From an uncultured Chlorobiaceae bacterium (GTDB lineage: Bacteria; Bacteroidota; Chlorobiia; Chlorobiales; Chlorobiaceae), in contig CAILRB010000046.1 of assembly GCA_903836465.1 (NCBI GenBank), positions 1 to 45,520 on the forward strand: DNA of 45,520 nt, read 5' to 3'. Both the position numbers and the translations under genes were made by a program. The notes below the pieces were generated by a model, which saw only the letters and a program-made list of their open reading frames with translations, did no database searches and was not told where the DNA came from. Shown piece after piece: positions 33,483 through 43,311 of the stretch. The first letter of the stretch is position 1; each line of letters starts with the position of its first letter.

Positions 33483-35267
33483 TCAATGAGCTGCCTGGAA
33501 TGCTTCCAGGCAGGATTTTATGGCTACTGGCGTAGTAAGTGAAAGGCATTCTCGGGCAAGCTGTTCTGTTTCGGCAAGCGAGAAGCGGGATACCAGTGAT
33601 TTAAGATTGGGGATATCCGAGACGACAACGCTGAATTTTCTTAGTCCGCACCCCAAAAGGAAGGGCAGGGCGAGAGGATCGGAGCCCATGTCGCCGCAAA
33701 TCAATACTTTGCAGTGATTTTTATTGGCCGTTGTTATAATCCGGTGGAGTTGCCGGATAATCGCCGGGTGGAATTTTTCAAAGAGATCCTGTACAATGAC
33801 ATTGTTTCTGTCAACAGCCAGGGTGTACTGAGTGAGATCATTGGTTCCAATGCTGATAAAATTAGCCGTTCTTGTAATCTCTTCAATCAGTTCTACTGCT
33901 GCAGGAATCTCTATCATTGCCCCGATCCTCGGCTTTTCAACTTGCTCATCGGTCTCCATTGCCAGCTCTGAGTAGTGTTTCTCGACAGATGCCCGGACAT
34001 ACCGGATCTCTTCGAGAGACATAATCATGGGAATAAGGATATTAACATTACCTTGCCGATTGGCCCTGACGACGGCCCTTATCTGTGCGTCAAGTATTTT
34101 GGGCAAATCCATCAGTATCCTGATACCCCGCCATCCAAGATTAGGATTTGGCTCCTTGACAGGAGAGTAGATCAGCTTGTCGCCGCCTATATCAAACAGG
34201 CGGATATCCAGAGGCATAGGAGCAATTGCTTCAGCCATTTCTTGGTAACAGGCGTACTGTTCAGACTCGCTCGGAACTTTAGTCCCTTCAGTGAAAAGGT
34301 TTTCGCTTCGGAAGAGCCCGACTCCTTCTGCGCCTGCTTCAGTTATGGAGAGTACTTCCTCTTTGAAGTCTATATTTGCATAAAAGGTGATCCTGACACC
34401 GCATTTTGTTGTGGCGGGCAGTTCAGCCGTTAATGACGTATTTTCTTCATTCTTTTGCGTCTCCTCTTTTATTTTCTGGTATCGCTCGATGGTTTTTTCT
34501 TCAGGATGTATAATGACGGTTCCTGTATTTCCGTCGATGATCATCGGCGTGCCGGTCGAGACCTTTTCAGAAATATTCCCAAGGCCAACAACAATCGGAA
34601 TCTTGAGTGACTTGCAAATTAAGGAGATATGCGAGGTTTTTCCACCTGAATCGGTAACAAATCCCTTGACGTTGCTGCGGCTCAAAAGGATAATATCCGC
34701 AGGAGAAAGGTTATCGGACGCAACAATTACTCCTTCGGGGATCCATGAGTGGAGTTTTCTGATATTCAGGTTTCTGATAATCCGGTTTTTGATATCGTGA
34801 AAATCATCAGCTCGATCCTGGAAAATCAGGTTATCGGAATTTTTAAAATTTTGAAGATAGTGATCAAACTCTTCAGCAATAACGAGATGCGCTCCTTTTC
34901 GTTCCGCTCGGATACGATTGCAAATAGTATCAAGCAGTATTGGATCACGCAGCATCATAATTTGTGCCTGAAACAGATTGGAATAGCTCTTGCCAAGTTT
35001 CCTTATGGTGAGCTGCTCAATTTTCTTCAGCTCATGTTCGGATCGGTTCAAGGCGGCCAGAAATCTTTCAATCTCGTCACTGATGTTTTTTTCGTTCAGT
35101 TCCCTGACTTCATGTTTACTCTCCTCCTTGATGAACGCATAGCACTCTCCGATGGTAATGCCTCTTGAGCCGCCGATTCCAGCGTATGTTGCTTCTTTCC
35201 CTTTGAGAGGAACTACCGGTTTTTCTGTCCTGCTTCCTGAGCCTGTTAGCCGTTTATTATCTTGCAT
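33483..35267 (-). CDS. ptsI: phosphoenolpyruvate-protein phosphotransferase (Enzyme I)
   Basis: Takes phosphate from PEP and passes it to HPr. The 594-residue length is standard. The phosphorylated His213 lies in 'DSGGKTSHISLICKSLKIPIVVG'. The PEP-binding TIM barrel has 'GLFRSENLF', 'RLFDIGGDK', 'NPNLGWRGIR', 'MIEIPAA', 'SIGTNDLTQYTLAVDR' and 'ICGDMGSDPLALPFLLGCG'. No HPr or sugar permease gene is near, so in this organism it may serve a regulatory phosphorelay rather than sugar uptake. It is the last gene of the minus-strand operon, starting 9 bp after the dnaB stop. Its 3' end contains the terminator of the convergent ppiD gene. Confidence 0.96.
   Translation of the reverse strand: MQDNKRLTGSGSRTEKPVVPLKGKEATYAGIGGSRGITIGECYAFIKEESKHEVRELNEKNISDEIERFLAALNRSEHELKKIEQLTIRKLGKSYSNLFQAQIMMLRDPILLDTICNRIRAERKGAHLVIAEEFDHYLQNFKNSDNLIFQDRADDFHDIKNRIIRNLNIRKLHSWIPEGVIVASDNLSPADIILLSRSNVKGFVTDSGGKTSHISLICKSLKIPIVVGLGNISEKVSTGTPMIIDGNTGTVIIHPEEKTIERYQKIKEETQKNEENTSLTAELPATTKCGVRITFYANIDFKEEVLSITEAGAEGVGLFRSENLFTEGTKVPSESEQYACYQEMAEAIAPMPLDIRLFDIGGDKLIYSPVKEPNPNLGWRGIRILMDLPKILDAQIRAVVRANRQGNVNILIPMIMSLEEIRYVRASVEKHYSELAMETDEQVEKPRIGAMIEIPAAVELIEEITRTANFISIGTNDLTQYTLAVDRNNVIVQDLFEKFHPAIIRQLHRIITTANKNHCKVLICGDMGSDPLALPFLLGCGLRKFSVVVSDIPNLKSLVSRFSLAETEQLARECLSLTTPVAIKSCLEAFQAAH
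33491..33520 (+). terminator. terminator embedded in the opposite gene's 3' end
   Basis: CTGCCTGGAA (33491-33500) and TTCCAGGCAG (33504-33513) form a perfect 10-bp stem with a 3-base loop, followed by GATTTTAT. On the plus strand it is well placed to end pcm-ppiD transcription 19 bp after the stop, but it lies within the last codons of ptsI on the minus strand, so the same bases code for protein. Confidence 0.7.
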
Positions 35268-35276
35268 AATAAATAC

Positions 35277-36794
35277 TTAAAAAGGTGCGTCGTCTTGAGT
35301 GATGAATGCGCTGAAATTCGATTTTTCCTGCTCAGGCAAAGCAGGCTGATAATGTTCCCGGGAAGCTTCTTTTCCCTCACCGGCAGTAACATAGGTATTC
35401 GCTGTTGACTGAAAACGGCCATAATTTTTCAGGAACAAAAGCCGGATATCTCCAATCGGTCCGTTTCTCTGTTTGCCGATCACAATTTCAACAATATCTT
35501 TTGTTGATGAGCCATCTTCAAAGGTTGTTTTACCGTACATTTCCGGTCTTGACAGAAACATGACCACATCAGCATCCTGTTCTATCGAACCGGACTCCCT
35601 GAGGTCGCTGAGCTGGGGTCTTCTGTCGCCTGAGCGCTGTTCGACAGAGCGGTTAAGCTGTGCAAGGGCTATGACTGGAATATTCAGTTCCTTGGCCAGC
35701 GCCTTCAGTGATCGGGATATCTGCGCGATCTCCTGCTCTCGGTTCGTTCTGCCATCCCTGACCGGTGTTACCAACTGCAGGTAATCTACCACAATCATGC
35801 CGATATTGTGCTCTTGTTTCATCCGGCGGGTTTTGGCGGCAAGTTCCATAATGGAGATTCCTGGCGTATCGTCAATAAACAGCTTTGCTTCATTAAGCTT
35901 GTCCATACTGTTGATAATCCGTCCCATCATTTCAGGGGTGATACGACCAGTTCTGACAAGCTGTGATTCAACATAAGCTTCGGCGCACATCAGCCTTATG
36001 GCCAGTTGTACCTCCGCCATTTCCAGGCTGAAAAAAAGGACCGGGGTATCAAAGTCTACAGCAGCATTACGGGCAATCGCAAGCGCTAATGCTGTTTTTC
36101 CTGCAGAAGGCCTTGCTGCAATGATAATCATGTCGGATGGCTGAAATCCGGCTGTAAGCTGATCCAGTTCGGAGAATCCTGATCCTACGCCGGTGACGGA
36201 TGATTGTGAAGCTCTCAGGCTTTCAAGCATCCGTATGCCGTTTTTAACAAGTTCTTTTATTAACGAAGCCTTCTTTTTAATACCGGCCTGGGAAATATTG
36301 AAGAACTGCTGGGAAGCATGTTCAACAAGATCGAAAATATCCATCGATGAACTGTAAGCCACACCGGAAATTTTAGCCGATATTGAGATCATGCGCCGGT
36401 AAAGATACTTTTCCTTGGCCAGACGGGCGTAGTACTCAATATTGGCGGCGCTGATAACTTTACCCGAAAGCTCGGCCAGGTAGTGCCTTCCGCCGACAGG
36501 TTCAAGCTCATTCATTTTCAGCAGCTCTTCGCTGACGGTGATAATATCAATTGCCTGCCGTTTATGGTAAAGCTGCATCATCGCCTTGAAAATAATCTGA
36601 TGTCGCCGTTCATAAAAGACCTCTTCGCCATTATCGCCGAAGATCTGGATGACCTGTTCAATGGGGTCATCTTCAAGCAGAATGCAGGCAAGCACCTCCT
36701 GTTCAATTTCAGTTGAATAGGGGGGAATGCGGCTCTCCTGAGTGAAGTCAATATCCTTGCTGAAATCTATGGCAACAGGCGCTTTTTTGATCAT
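35277..36794 (-). CDS. dnaB: replicative DNA helicase DnaB
   Basis: The hexameric helicase that unwinds DNA at the replication fork. 505 residues. The N-terminal domain includes 'PPYSTEIEQEVLACILLEDD' and 'FYERRHQIIFKAMMQLYHKRQAIDIITV'. The RecA-like domain has Walker A at about 226-234 ('ARPSAGKTALAL'), 'SLEMAEVQLAIRLMCAEA', the Walker B strand 'IGMIVVDYLQLV' and 'LKALAKELNIPVIALAQLNRSVEQR', followed by 'LSDLRESGSIEQDADVVMFL'. No intein is present. It is fifth in the operon, between the udg and ptsI genes. Confidence 0.97.
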   Translation of the reverse strand: MIKKAPVAIDFSKDIDFTQESRIPPYSTEIEQEVLACILLEDDPIEQVIQIFGDNGEEVFYERRHQIIFKAMMQLYHKRQAIDIITVSEELLKMNELEPVGGRHYLAELSGKVISAANIEYYARLAKEKYLYRRMISISAKISGVAYSSSMDIFDLVEHASQQFFNISQAGIKKKASLIKELVKNGIRMLESLRASQSSVTGVGSGFSELDQLTAGFQPSDMIIIAARPSAGKTALALAIARNAAVDFDTPVLFFSLEMAEVQLAIRLMCAEAYVESQLVRTGRITPEMMGRIINSMDKLNEAKLFIDDTPGISIMELAAKTRRMKQEHNIGMIVVDYLQLVTPVRDGRTNREQEIAQISRSLKALAKELNIPVIALAQLNRSVEQRSGDRRPQLSDLRESGSIEQDADVVMFLSRPEMYGKTTFEDGSSTKDIVEIVIGKQRNGPIGDIRLLFLKNYGRFQSTANTYVTAGEGKEASREHYQPALPEQEKSNFSAFITQDDAPF

Positions 36795-36813
36795 CGGGCT
36801 ACTCTCTTTAAAG

Positions 36814-37446
36814 CTAAGTTTCTTTGCCGCAGACTGTGGCGTAGTGGCGCATCATTACCTGAATATCTTCCCAGCATCCTCTTTTCCAATTGGGGTTACG
36901 CAGAAGGGCTGCGGGATGATAGGTAATAAAACAGTCATATCCATTCCATCTTGTCAGTTTTCCTCTCATGCTGCCAAGCGAAAGAGTGTTATCAAGAATT
37001 GTGTTGGCAGCTACTTTTCCAAGCATAAGGATGATCTTCGGGTTGATAATCTGCAATTGCCGGAGCAACCAGGGCATGCAACTCCTGATTTCATTGTCGA
37101 GGGGGTTTCTGTTACCGGGTGGACGGCATTTCAGGATATTACAAATATAGACCTCCTCACGACTAAATCCGGCAGCCTGAAGAATTTTATCAAGGAGTTG
37201 GCCTGACCGTCCTACAAAAGGCCGGCCGGAAGCATCTTCTTCTGCTCCCGGAGCTTCCCCGATAACAACAAGGTTTGCTAAAGGATTGCCTTCACCGAAA
37301 ACAAAGTTTTGCCTGGTTCCGGCAAGCATACATTTGCGACACTCTTTGGCTGTTTCGAACAACAGAGCCATATCTGCGGATGATGTTAAGAAATCTTTTT
37401 CTGCAGGTTGGCTCTGTTCATTGTCAGTGAATAATAAACCTTGCAT
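36814..37446 (-). CDS. type-4 uracil-DNA glycosylase (Fe-S)
   Basis: Removes uracil from DNA, the first step of base excision repair. 210 residues. The four [4Fe-4S] cysteines are Cys36, Cys39, Cys107 and Cys123; the 3- and 16-residue spacings match the Thermus family 4 enzyme. The active-site motif is 'GEAPGAEEDASGRPFVGRSG', and the later motif 'TYHPAALLRNP' contains the catalytic His. It is encoded between coaBC and dnaB with 19-bp gaps on each side, which joins a repair gene to the replication helicase gene. Confidence 0.95.
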   Translation of the reverse strand: MQGLLFTDNEQSQPAEKDFLTSSADMALLFETAKECRKCMLAGTRQNFVFGEGNPLANLVVIGEAPGAEEDASGRPFVGRSGQLLDKILQAAGFSREEVYICNILKCRPPGNRNPLDNEIRSCMPWLLRQLQIINPKIILMLGKVAANTILDNTLSLGSMRGKLTRWNGYDCFITYHPAALLRNPNWKRGCWEDIQVMMRHYATVCGKET

Positions 37447-37465
37447 TAAATAACAAATTACTTTT

Positions 37466-38743
37466 TCAGGGGTTATTGCCGGTTTTCCGGTAGAGTTTTT
37501 CTATGGCATCAAGCAGTTTTCCTGCTGCCTCATCTTTTGTCAGTTGGGGAAGTTCTGTAGTAACACCATCGCGTTCTATCAGAGTAAGAATATTTGTATC
37601 GACTTCAAAACCGGAGGTTTTGCGGTCAAAAAAATTGAACGCAATAAGATCAAGTTTTTTTTCAAGCAGTTTTTTTCGGGCATTATTCATACCGGTTTCA
37701 GTTTCAAGCGCAAACCCTATGGCAAGCTGTCCCGGAGCTTTTTGCATACTGAAGTCAGCAAGAATATCGGGATTTTTTACAAGGGTTAATACAATTTCAT
37801 CTTCATTCTTTTTCATTTTTCCTTCGTAAGGTGCCAGAGGGCGGTAGTCGGAGACTGCGGCAGCACCAACAAAAACGTTGGAACTTTGAAAAAAGCGTTG
37901 AGCTGCAGTATGCATTTCTTCAGCGCTTTCAACATCAAGACGTTCTACCCCGAATGGCGTCTCAAGATGAACCGGTCCGGTAATAAGTATGACCCTGGCG
38001 CCGCGCTTTGCTGCTGCGCGTGCGATGGCAAATCCCATCTTGCCAGAAGAGTAGTTGGAGATGAAACGAACACCGTCAATTTTTTCCCTTGTCGGGCCAG
38101 CGGTAACAACCACCGATTTATCATAAAGAGGGGAGCGTCGGGTTGTGGAAAAGAGTTCTTCTTCCAGATAGCTCAGAATAGACTCGGGCTCAGGCATACG
38201 GCCGAGACCGCTTTGTCCTGAAGCAAGTTCACCGCGTTCAGGGCTTATAAGACGACACCCTTGTGTGGCAAGGGTTTTTATATTTCGCTGGACAGAGGGC
38301 GACAGGAACATCTGGCCGTCCATTGCCGGAAATATCAGCACTGGTTTTCCTGGTCGCAGGGTTATAAAACAGGCGGTAAGCATATCATCGCAAAGACCGG
38401 CACTGAGTTTGGCCAGGGTATTTGCTGTGGCAGGTGCAATGATGAGAGCGTCAGCCCATTCACCGAGAGAGATGTGGCCCGTAAAGTCAGTCCCTTCGGT
38501 CTGTGTTGGAGGAAAGATGGATCGGTATACAGGTTCTTCTGAAACTGTTGCAAGCGCAAGTTCACTGACAAAGTGGCTACCTCCATCCGTGAGAGCAATT
38601 CTGACATTTGCGCCTCTTTTTTTTAAAAGTCTTACAAGCAACGGTGTTTTATAGGCGGCAATGCCACCACAGATGCCGATGATGATGTTTTTTCCTCTCA
38701 ACACGTTATTACAAAGTTTGTTACAGAATGTATCCGCAGACAA
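37466..38743 (-). CDS. coaBC: bifunctional CoaBC (phosphopantothenoylcysteine synthetase/decarboxylase)
   Basis: Two steps of coenzyme A synthesis: CTP-dependent joining of phosphopantothenate with Cys (CoaB, C-terminal) and FMN-dependent decarboxylation (CoaC, N-terminal). 425 residues. CoaC: 'IIIGICGGIAAYKTPLLVRLL', the active-site His in 'TGHISLGEWADALIIAPATANTLAKL', and 'FPAMDGQMF', where the usual PAMN reads PAMD. I recall the same D in Bacteroidota relatives, so it may be lineage-normal. CoaB: 'VVTAGPTREKIDGVRFISNYSSGKMG'. It lies 20 bp after the TamB-type gene and 19 bp before the udg gene. Confidence 0.96.
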   Translation of the reverse strand: MSADTFCNKLCNNVLRGKNIIIGICGGIAAYKTPLLVRLLKKRGANVRIALTDGGSHFVSELALATVSEEPVYRSIFPPTQTEGTDFTGHISLGEWADALIIAPATANTLAKLSAGLCDDMLTACFITLRPGKPVLIFPAMDGQMFLSPSVQRNIKTLATQGCRLISPERGELASGQSGLGRMPEPESILSYLEEELFSTTRRSPLYDKSVVVTAGPTREKIDGVRFISNYSSGKMGFAIARAAAKRGARVILITGPVHLETPFGVERLDVESAEEMHTAAQRFFQSSNVFVGAAAVSDYRPLAPYEGKMKKNEDEIVLTLVKNPDILADFSMQKAPGQLAIGFALETETGMNNARKKLLEKKLDLIAFNFFDRKTSGFEVDTNILTLIERDGVTTELPQLTKDEAAGKLLDAIEKLYRKTGNNP

Positions 38744-38763
38744 TTTACAAAAACTGCAAGGAT

Positions 38764-41700
38764 TTATCTCTTCTTATCGGACTTATCGGATGAAGGAATC
38801 AGATGTTTCCAGAACTGATCCCAGCTTTGGAAACGTTCTTTGTACGAAAGACTGGCTCCCCATGTTTCAGCAGGTTTCTGCAGGTTTGAACTGGATGTTG
38901 AATTCACTCCTTGTCCGAAAGAACGGGAGGCTTCGATGTAGATTTTCGGAGTAACCCTGTATTCAATTTTCTGTGATGTACCGTAATAATTGGAGATAGC
39001 TGAGCCTCCGAGGTCGGCAGATCCTCCTGTTCCGATAAAACGAACTTTTCCATTTGTTCCAGGGACACTGAGCGCAAAGTAAAGATCAAGTCCGCTCAGA
39101 GCGCCACGTTTGTCCATTCCCACATTGATATTGAAGCTTTCAAGTCCGCCAATATCCTGAATGACCCTGGAAATTTGGGATGAAAGAATGCCGGAGCCAG
39201 TAGAAAAGCCGACGCTTGAAACAGCAATGTTTCCATTCTGTCCTCCGCTTCCTGGCTTGATATACCATTGCTTGGAGAGCAGCATAGAGATGACGTTCAA
39301 TTCTGCGTTGGGGTCAATCTGGCTCGATTGACCGCCGATCATGTTGACTGACGCATAAGGCTGCGTCTGTTCATTCAGGTAATAACCCATGGCAACCTGC
39401 GGGTCGTTAAGGGTACCGGTTATGGCCAAAAGCAGGTTAACATTATCGCGTTCACCAGTTTGCTGATTTGAAGCGTTTATATATTTATTGCCGTAGAGAT
39501 TCTCCATAACTCCACTTCGGATATCAACATTGTTCCAGGTGATTTTTCCACCATTCTGAAGGTCAAAGTTTGTGTTGGACAATTTGTATTTACCCCCGAT
39601 AATGTTTACCGATCCAAACAATTGATATTGCTGATTGTTTTTGTTGATAATCAAAGAGAGGTTGTTGATGGACGTTTCAAGTTGTTCGCCTCTGATGCGG
39701 TCAAAAATAACCGTATACTTGAGTGGTTCAATACTGCTGAGCCGCAGGTTATTTATCTGCAGGATATCAATCAGGGAATAATAAAATTCAGTTGATTTTG
39801 TCGCGGTTTCATTTTTTCCAATGCTGACCGCCGGACTCCGTGCGGGATAACGGGAGACAAATTCAATAAATTTATCAACGCCAAGATATTTTGCGCTTTC
39901 ATTGGCCCCTGCACGGTAGAGCGAGAAATCTGTCGCATCAATTCTTAATTCGCCTTCAACTATCGGTGCAGAGAGATTGCCATGGAAAAGAATGTTATTG
40001 GTTGTACCGGTAATGCTCCCGAACGAAGTTTCATCCTGTTTGTCTTTTTTGTTAAACAAGAGGAGCTTGTTAAATTTGCCGGTAAGATTCAGCTCTTTGG
40101 GCCCCAGCTTTTCAAGTAAGACCACACCATCAATTTTTCCGTATCCACGGAGATTGTCACTGACGGTTATATTCCTCAGTTCAAGGGCTTTCGGGGTGAC
40201 ATAGACCTCACCATTGAGTTGGTAGGATACCTGCGTTGGTTCGATTTGTATTTTGGTATTACGCAGATGAGCCGTCAGAAAAATATCTGGTTTGGGTGTT
40301 TTCCCTTCAATTTTAAGCGTTGTGGGGATTATGCCTTCAGCCGATGTAAAGAAAGGCAGCAAGTATTCCAGAAACTGGGCAGAAAGATTATCCGATTGGA
40401 ATGATGCGCTTATCGTTTGTTGTTCAGGCGTATGCAACTGCCAGGGATAGTAGTTGAGAACCAGCGGAATAGTGCCGGTTCCATCGATAGTGTTTAGGGT
40501 TGGTGATACTTTTTCTGAATTTTTCTCCGGTATAGGTGCGCTGCTGTGCATGTCAAAACGAAGCTGATCACCATGGTGAAGGGCATGGCCTTGAAGTGTT
40601 CCAATCGTGAATTTACCATAACGGACGGACTGTCCGTTAACGGTAAGCGAACTTGTTTTCGAAGCCGGGTTGCCGCTGACCGTCAACGATGCATTGATTG
40701 TTCCTGCAAGCTTGTCAAGAGCGGGATCAAGAGCAAACCGTTTCAACTCGTTGAGTTCAATATTTGACAAGGTACACTGAAAACTGCCCGGTTGCGAGTT
40801 ACTCAGTTCGCCATCAAGCACCGCTCGTTGCGATCCTTTCTCCAGTGTAAAATGGTTGAATCTTGCCGATGTTTTGCCCAGCATGATACGCGAATTTTCT
40901 TCTGCATGCCATATTCCCGCAGCATCTTTTATTGACAGGTGGTTGAACAGCAGCTCATAGCCGCTGTTGCTCTTTGAGGCTGTAAATGTAACCGACATAC
41001 TCTGAGCAGGATCAGGTATGGCAATGTCGAGGGCGGCTTCAAGATGTGATGGTGTATAGTGGGTCGAAAAAACTGCATTACCAGCTTTTTTACCGGCAAC
41101 GGTTATTGAGGAAGCTTTGCCGGAGACCGAAGCTTGCGGAGCTCCGTTGCCGTTGCACTCTACTCCTGCCTCCAGAGAGAGATTTTCAAGAAACAAGTTG
41201 TCTTGCGAATGCAGACTGGCAAGGTTGATTGAAGAGCTGATCGAACATTGCCCGTTATGGTATACGGCACGCCCTTCAGCTTTGCCCTGAAGAGTAAGGT
41301 TCTGCAGCGGCAAAAACAGCGATAGCGGAGAGATATCTTTGACGGTGATATGGTAGTTGACTGTAAACGGTTTCTTGAGTGTATTTTCTTCAGTAACAAG
41401 AGCGGGAAGTGTTGTCTGCCAGATATTTTGTCCAGATATTTCCCTTGAAATACCAGAACCTGCAAGTTTGCCAAGGTAAATCAGTTCTTCGAACGAATAA
41501 TTGCCTTCAGCAAGAATATCAAGAAAATCGCTGTTTATGCTTGCCCGAGAGGAGGCTGCGTTCTGAACAATTTCGATGGAAGCTTTTGAATGTTCCTTAA
41601 GCTCAAACCCGTTGATTGTTGAGGGGGCAAACTGCATAACTGCAGCAACGTTCAACATTCCGGGATCAAATCCTGATCCTTGTATGGCGAAGACTCCGTT

Positions 41701-43311
41701 AAGATCAGTGGTGAATTTTTTTGAATCGAGTAGTTTTGAAAAATCGAATCTTGTTGTTTTCCCTGATGCATGGTAGCGGGGAGCTTTATCTTTCCAGTCG
41801 ATTCCACCGTCAAGTGTGAGACTGGTCTGGTCGTTTTTCAGAAACAGGGAAGTATTCAGCAGGCTATTACTGTAATTCATTGAGATGGAGCCCTCTTTCA
41901 CTTGCTGATTTTGCCAGAAGGAATCAGCAACCTTCATGTCGAGGGTCAGTTGGCGAATCGCCTTGTTGTCCGTTCTTCCCTCAAAACTCCCGGAAGCATT
42001 GAGAAGGCTCTTTACGGGACCTGGCGCCATAAAGAGGTGCGGCTTGAACCCGTTCAGCGCAAACGTGCCTTTACAAGAAAGCGGTGCGGATTCTTTCCTA
42101 GCTGCTTCAGCGGTCACTGATGCTTTTCCGGCCGCAGAGAGAGTCGTAATATCTGCCTTCACAGTATTCAGGTTGCCTTTGGCCGTGCCAAAAAAGGTAA
42201 TATCACCGGTTTTGCGGGCAATTTCCTTTTGCGAACTCTCTTTCACAAGTGACTCAACAAAGGGCTCAGAAATTTTGGAACTGTCGCATTTGAGTGCAAA
42301 AGCAAAGGCATTTCTGTTCAGCAGGTTCAGCAGCTCTCCTTTTACAGCCACTCTGCTTTTTAGGTGCGACAGCAGTGCATCAATGATTTTAATATTGTCT
42401 TTTTTCCCTCTGGCGTTGCCTTTAAAAGTGTAGCGGCCCGAAGGGAGAACAAGTTCCGGGAGTAAAAGTTTCAGGTCGTCACTCTGTATGGCCAGCTCCT
42501 GAATATTCAGAAAAGAGGTACTGAGGGCAAGCTGATTTTGTAACTGATGGGAGTAAATATTAAAGTGGTCAAGAGTGGCCGAGAGCTCGGCATGGCTTTT
42601 ACTGCTCGCAGCTTTCAGAGCAAGCACCTCAGAACGGGTTTCAGAAAAAAGAAATCTTCCTGAGGCTTGCTGCAAGAAAAAACGACTCTGGGGAATGTTG
42701 AACTTCAAGTGGTCGAGTGTTCCCTTAAGAAGTTTTTTCTTGACTGTGAATTCTGAGAGCTCCAGACTGATCTCTTTTGCGCTTATGTTTACGTTGTCTC
42801 CTCGAATTATTTTCCCGGTGTATGAGAGATTACTATGGTTAATTCGCAGGTTTTTACAGAAAAAATGTTTCAGCGGAGCTTTCGTTGAGTCGGGGTCGCG
42901 GGAAGTGAAAATAACATCGAGATTAAGCTTGCCGTTTTTCTCTTCAATAACCCTGGCGCTGAGCGAATCGGCCGTAAGGCGACGTACGTACAAGGTTTTG
43001 ATGTCAGGCTGAAGGAGAGTGAGAAAATTGAATTGCATTGAAAGAGCACGGGCTTCGATGGCTGGCGTTTTTTCTCCCGGGCCATAAATCCTCGGATTGA
43101 TGAGGGTTACCCTGTTCGGAAACTTCAGATGCAGCTCTTGCAGTTCCAGTCTTCCTAAAAGCTTTTCGTTAAAAAGGCTGATAGCCAGATGTTTGGCAAA
43201 TCGGTCAAGAACTCCGCTGTTCAGGACAATCAGGGAGGCAAACGACAGCACCAGCAAGAATGCAAGAAAGGCTGTGAGAAGTTTGAGACTGTAGTGTTTA
43301 ATCCGTTCCAC
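38764..43311 (-). CDS. tamB: TamB-type translocation and assembly module / AsmA-like protein
   Basis: A 1515-residue envelope protein. An N-terminal helix (about residues 9-31, 'LLTAFLAFLLVLSFASLIVL') anchors it in the inner membrane. The body is a long series of short beta strands with AsmA/TamB-type repeats, and the C-terminal domain is the TamB (DUF490) region: 'FRLSS..' type segments, 'VNIIGGKYKLSNTNFDLQNGGKITWNN', 'LLLAITGTLNDPQVAMGYYLN', 'NVISMLLSKQWYI', 'LSSQISRVIQDIGGLESFNINVGMD'. TamB family proteins bridge the periplasm and are linked to outer-membrane protein insertion and phospholipid transport. No TamA gene is adjacent. It overlaps rfaE2 by 14 bp, linking it to LPS precursor synthesis. 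Confidence 0.93.
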   Translation of the reverse strand: MERIKHYSLKLLTAFLAFLLVLSFASLIVLNSGVLDRFAKHLAISLFNEKLLGRLELQELHLKFPNRVTLINPRIYGPGEKTPAIEARALSMQFNFLTLLQPDIKTLYVRRLTADSLSARVIEEKNGKLNLDVIFTSRDPDSTKAPLKHFFCKNLRINHSNLSYTGKIIRGDNVNISAKEISLELSEFTVKKKLLKGTLDHLKFNIPQSRFFLQQASGRFLFSETRSEVLALKAASSKSHAELSATLDHFNIYSHQLQNQLALSTSFLNIQELAIQSDDLKLLLPELVLPSGRYTFKGNARGKKDNIKIIDALLSHLKSRVAVKGELLNLLNRNAFAFALKCDSSKISEPFVESLVKESSQKEIARKTGDITFFGTAKGNLNTVKADITTLSAAGKASVTAEAARKESAPLSCKGTFALNGFKPHLFMAPGPVKSLLNASGSFEGRTDNKAIRQLTLDMKVADSFWQNQQVKEGSISMNYSNSLLNTSLFLKNDQTSLTLDGGIDWKDKAPRYHASGKTTRFDFSKLLDSKKFTTDLNGVFAIQGSGFDPGMLNVAAVMQFAPSTINGFELKEHSKASIEIVQNAASSRASINSDFLDILAEGNYSFEELIYLGKLAGSGISREISGQNIWQTTLPALVTEENTLKKPFTVNYHITVKDISPLSLFLPLQNLTLQGKAEGRAVYHNGQCSISSSINLASLHSQDNLFLENLSLEAGVECNGNGAPQASVSGKASSITVAGKKAGNAVFSTHYTPSHLEAALDIAIPDPAQSMSVTFTASKSNSGYELLFNHLSIKDAAGIWHAEENSRIMLGKTSARFNHFTLEKGSQRAVLDGELSNSQPGSFQCTLSNIELNELKRFALDPALDKLAGTINASLTVSGNPASKTSSLTVNGQSVRYGKFTIGTLQGHALHHGDQLRFDMHSSAPIPEKNSEKVSPTLNTIDGTGTIPLVLNYYPWQLHTPEQQTISASFQSDNLSAQFLEYLLPFFTSAEGIIPTTLKIEGKTPKPDIFLTAHLRNTKIQIEPTQVSYQLNGEVYVTPKALELRNITVSDNLRGYGKIDGVVLLEKLGPKELNLTGKFNKLLLFNKKDKQDETSFGSITGTTNNILFHGNLSAPIVEGELRIDATDFSLYRAGANESAKYLGVDKFIEFVSRYPARSPAVSIGKNETATKSTEFYYSLIDILQINNLRLSSIEPLKYTVIFDRIRGEQLETSINNLSLIINKNNQQYQLFGSVNIIGGKYKLSNTNFDLQNGGKITWNNVDIRSGVMENLYGNKYINASNQQTGERDNVNLLLAITGTLNDPQVAMGYYLNEQTQPYASVNMIGGQSSQIDPNAELNVISMLLSKQWYIKPGSGGQNGNIAVSSVGFSTGSGILSSQISRVIQDIGGLESFNINVGMDKRGALSGLDLYFALSVPGTNGKVRFIGTGGSADLGGSAISNYYGTSQKIEYRVTPKIYIEASRSFGQGVNSTSSSNLQKPAETWGASLSYKERFQSWDQFWKHLIPSSDKSDKKR

